A DNA stretch of 6,552 bases from NCBI GenBank assembly GCA_929200485.1, contig CAKMZU010000205.1:1-6552 (forward strand), read 5' to 3'. This DNA is from an uncultured Gammaproteobacteria bacterium (lineage in GTDB: Bacteria > Pseudomonadota > Gammaproteobacteria > Pseudomonadales > DT-91). The notes beneath the pieces were generated by a model. It searched no databases, had not been told where the DNA came from, and was given only the letters and a program-made list of their open reading frames with translations. Each line of letters begins with the position of its first letter. Positions within the stretch are counted from its first letter, which is position 1. A program made the translations under genes and the position numbers. This document shows positions 5,609 to 6,552 of the stretch, piece by piece.

Positions 5609-6363
5609 TAACCCATCATCTCTTTTCTTTGCAAGTTTTCATATAACGCTTTCATTATCAGCAAGGCATTTTTATTATCGCCATGTAAGCATAATGTCTC
5701 GATGGCAATGTTCAGTCGCTGACCAGTATCGGTTTGAATGGGCTGATGGGTTAACAAATGGGTAGCCTGCTCAACCACCGCTGTAACGTCATGAATGACA
5801 CTGCCCTTTTGTGCTCTAGATACGAGAAAACCTTGATCATCGTAACGACGATCCATAAACCCTTCTTTTAAAAATCTTTCTTTAAAAAATTTAGCTGAGA
5901 CGTTTTCTGCTACTTTTTCTAACGCACCACCTGAGAGTCCCACCAATGATAACATCGGGTAGTAATCCATCATCATCTCAATAAGCCATTGCGCCTTCAC
6001 AGAGTCTTTTTCAATATCATTATAAAGTGCACCGTGGCATTTTATATGAGACAACTTAGCATTTTGCTTATCGGCAACCGCTAATAACGTGTCAATTTGA
6101 CTACGAAGGGAATCAATCAGTAACTCTTTACTCAAGCCAAGGGCTTTACGACCAAAGTTATCAGGATCCGGGTATCCTGGATGCGCACCGATGAATAGTT
6201 GATGCTCGCAAGCATTTTCAATAGACAGCCGCATGGTCAATTCATTGCCCGCATGGCCGCCGCAGGCAATATTCACCCGTTGAATATAAGGCATTAAGGC
6301 TGCGTCTTTTTTGCAATCGCGTGATGTTTCACCTTCGCCTAAATCACAATTGATGTCGATCAT
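5608..6363 (-). CDS. pxpA: 5-oxoprolinase subunit PxpA (LamB/YcsF family)
   Basis: PxpA is the LamB/YcsF-family subunit of the prokaryotic 5-oxoprolinase, needed together with PxpB and PxpC to turn 5-oxoproline into glutamate. It has 251 residues, typical for the family. Landmarks are DINCDLGE (3-10), NIACGGHAG (31-39), IGAHPGYPD (58-66), FGR (70-72), KCHGALYN (108-115, usually KPHGALYN), VGLSGG (141-146), DRRYDDQGFLVSRAQKGSVI (171-190) and ETLCLHGDN (222-230). Ahead of DRRYD the protein is some four to five residues longer than I remember for relatives, at a local near-repeat (FFKERFLKEGF, 159-169). The ATG at 6363 gives the canonical N-terminus, yet there is no evident Shine-Dalgarno sequence before it; a hairpin and T run occupy that position. 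It is the first gene of the operon, so control probably acts here. Confidence 0.95.
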   Translation of the reverse strand: MIDINCDLGEGETSRDCKKDAALMPYIQRVNIACGGHAGNELTMRLSIENACEHQLFIGAHPGYPDPDNFGRKALGLSKELLIDSLRSQIDTLLAVADKQNAKLSHIKCHGALYNDIEKDSVKAQWLIEMMMDYYPMLSLVGLSGGALEKVAENVSAKFFKERFLKEGFMDRRYDDQGFLVSRAQKGSVIHDVTAVVEQATHLLTHQPIQTDTGQRLNIAIETLCLHGDNKNALLIMKALYENLQRKEMMG

Positions 6364-6403
6364 AGTGATTAAAAACCGTTTGATAAAAAAGAGGGTTCAA
6401 ACG
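6364..6403 (-). promoter_or_regulatory. hairpin plus T run in the pxpA leader
   Basis: CGTTTGA (6377-6383) and TCAAACG (6397-6403) are perfect 7-bp inverted arms with a 13-nt loop. On the minus strand the stem is followed by G and five T (6375-6371), then the ATG at 6363. If transcription starts upstream, this resembles an intrinsic attenuator. If it starts at the TACAAT box beside it, the repeat would span the start site and fit an operator for a regulator of the pxp operon. Confidence 0.4.
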
Positions 6404-6409
6404 ATTGTA
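6404..6409 (-). promoter_or_regulatory. candidate -10 box for the pxp operon
   Basis: On the minus strand TACAAT (6409-6404) matches the sigma70 -10 consensus at 5 of 6 bases and lies about 40 bp before the pxpA ATG. The -35 region is weak: TTAGCC at a 17-nt spacing (3 of 6) or TTGTTA (6435-6430) at 20 nt. A weak -35 would fit a promoter that needs an activator. Confidence 0.4.
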
Positions 6410-6427
6410 GCACGTAAGGCCAGCGTG

Positions 6428-6489
6428 GCTAACAACACTTCTTCTTTGAGCAACATACTCCAATGACTTTCTTATATTCAATTGTTAGC
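6428..6489. repeat. 8-bp inverted repeat upstream of the pxp operon
   Basis: GCTAACAA (6428-6435) and TTGTTAGC (6482-6489) are perfect inverted copies 46 nt apart. The arm nearer the gene overlaps the place where the -35 box should be. The repeat may be a pair of regulator half-sites or chance; no U-rich end follows it. Confidence 0.35.
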
Positions 6490-6494
6490 AGATC

Positions 6495-6552
6495 CTATAG
6501 GGCACCTCTAAAAATTGCTTTTGGCTTCTGTCAAAAAAGCTATTGACCTTGT
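6495..6552. other. right-edge stretch resembling an insertion-sequence or MITE end
   Basis: The segment 6500-6516, running GGGCACCTCTAAAAATT, reminds me of the terminal repeats of certain insertion sequences or small non-autonomous elements in proteobacteria; this is recall, not a match I could test. On the minus strand one frame is open from the edge to a TAA at 6487-6485 (reading FFDRSQKQFLEVPYRIC), which may only be the translated element end. A weak 6-bp stem, GCTTTT (6517-6522) with AAAAGC (6535-6540), followed on the minus strand by AATTTTT, could also be a terminator for a gene beyond the edge. No transposase is visible. Confidence 0.25.

Noticed and set aside
6541..6552. TTGACC as a -35 box for a divergent gene on the right
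   Set aside because: The window ends before any -10 box or start codon could be seen.

Overview
This window reads as chromosomal DNA of a Gram-negative bacterium, probably a gammaproteobacterium. GC is moderate (about low 40s % by eye). There is a lipoprotein with a clear lipobox, and the protein sequences are of proteobacterial type. That placement is inference. I see no plasmid, phage or CRISPR functions and no tRNA or rRNA.

All seven complete genes lie on the minus strand. In transcription order (right to left) they are pxpA (6363-5608), pxpB (5608-4901), pxpC (4907-3870), a YcsI-like DUF1445/UPF0317 gene (3928-3140), a class II fumarase-like gene (3096-1702), a small cysteine-rich lipoprotein (1601-1074) and a short-chain dehydrogenase/reductase (949-197). 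The first four overlap by 1, 7 and about 59 bp, so they are almost certainly one operon. The fumarase gene follows after 43 bp and is probably co-transcribed. The last two genes sit behind 100-bp and 124-bp gaps with their own leader sequences. A hairpin at 103-128 is a good candidate terminator for the minus-strand genes. A 56-codon open frame runs off the left edge on the plus strand and may be the tail of a convergent gene.

Functionally, PxpA, PxpB and PxpC together form the prokaryotic ATP-dependent 5-oxoprolinase, which opens 5-oxoproline (pyroglutamate) to glutamate. YcsI-family proteins often travel with these genes (as in Bacillus subtilis ycsF-ycsI-kipI-kipA) and are annotated as putative hydro-lyase or D-glutamate cyclase-like. 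A fumarase next door fits feeding glutamate carbon through the TCA cycle, but that link is inferred from position only. The lipoprotein and the reductase have no evident link to 5-oxoproline.

The least explained part is in the leaders. Both pxpA and the reductase gene have a perfect 7-bp inverted repeat with a 13-nt loop, followed by a run of T and then the ATG, with no evident Shine-Dalgarno sequence. The lipoprotein leader has two mutually exclusive inverted repeats. These could be attenuators or operators. I found no wholly new gene system here.
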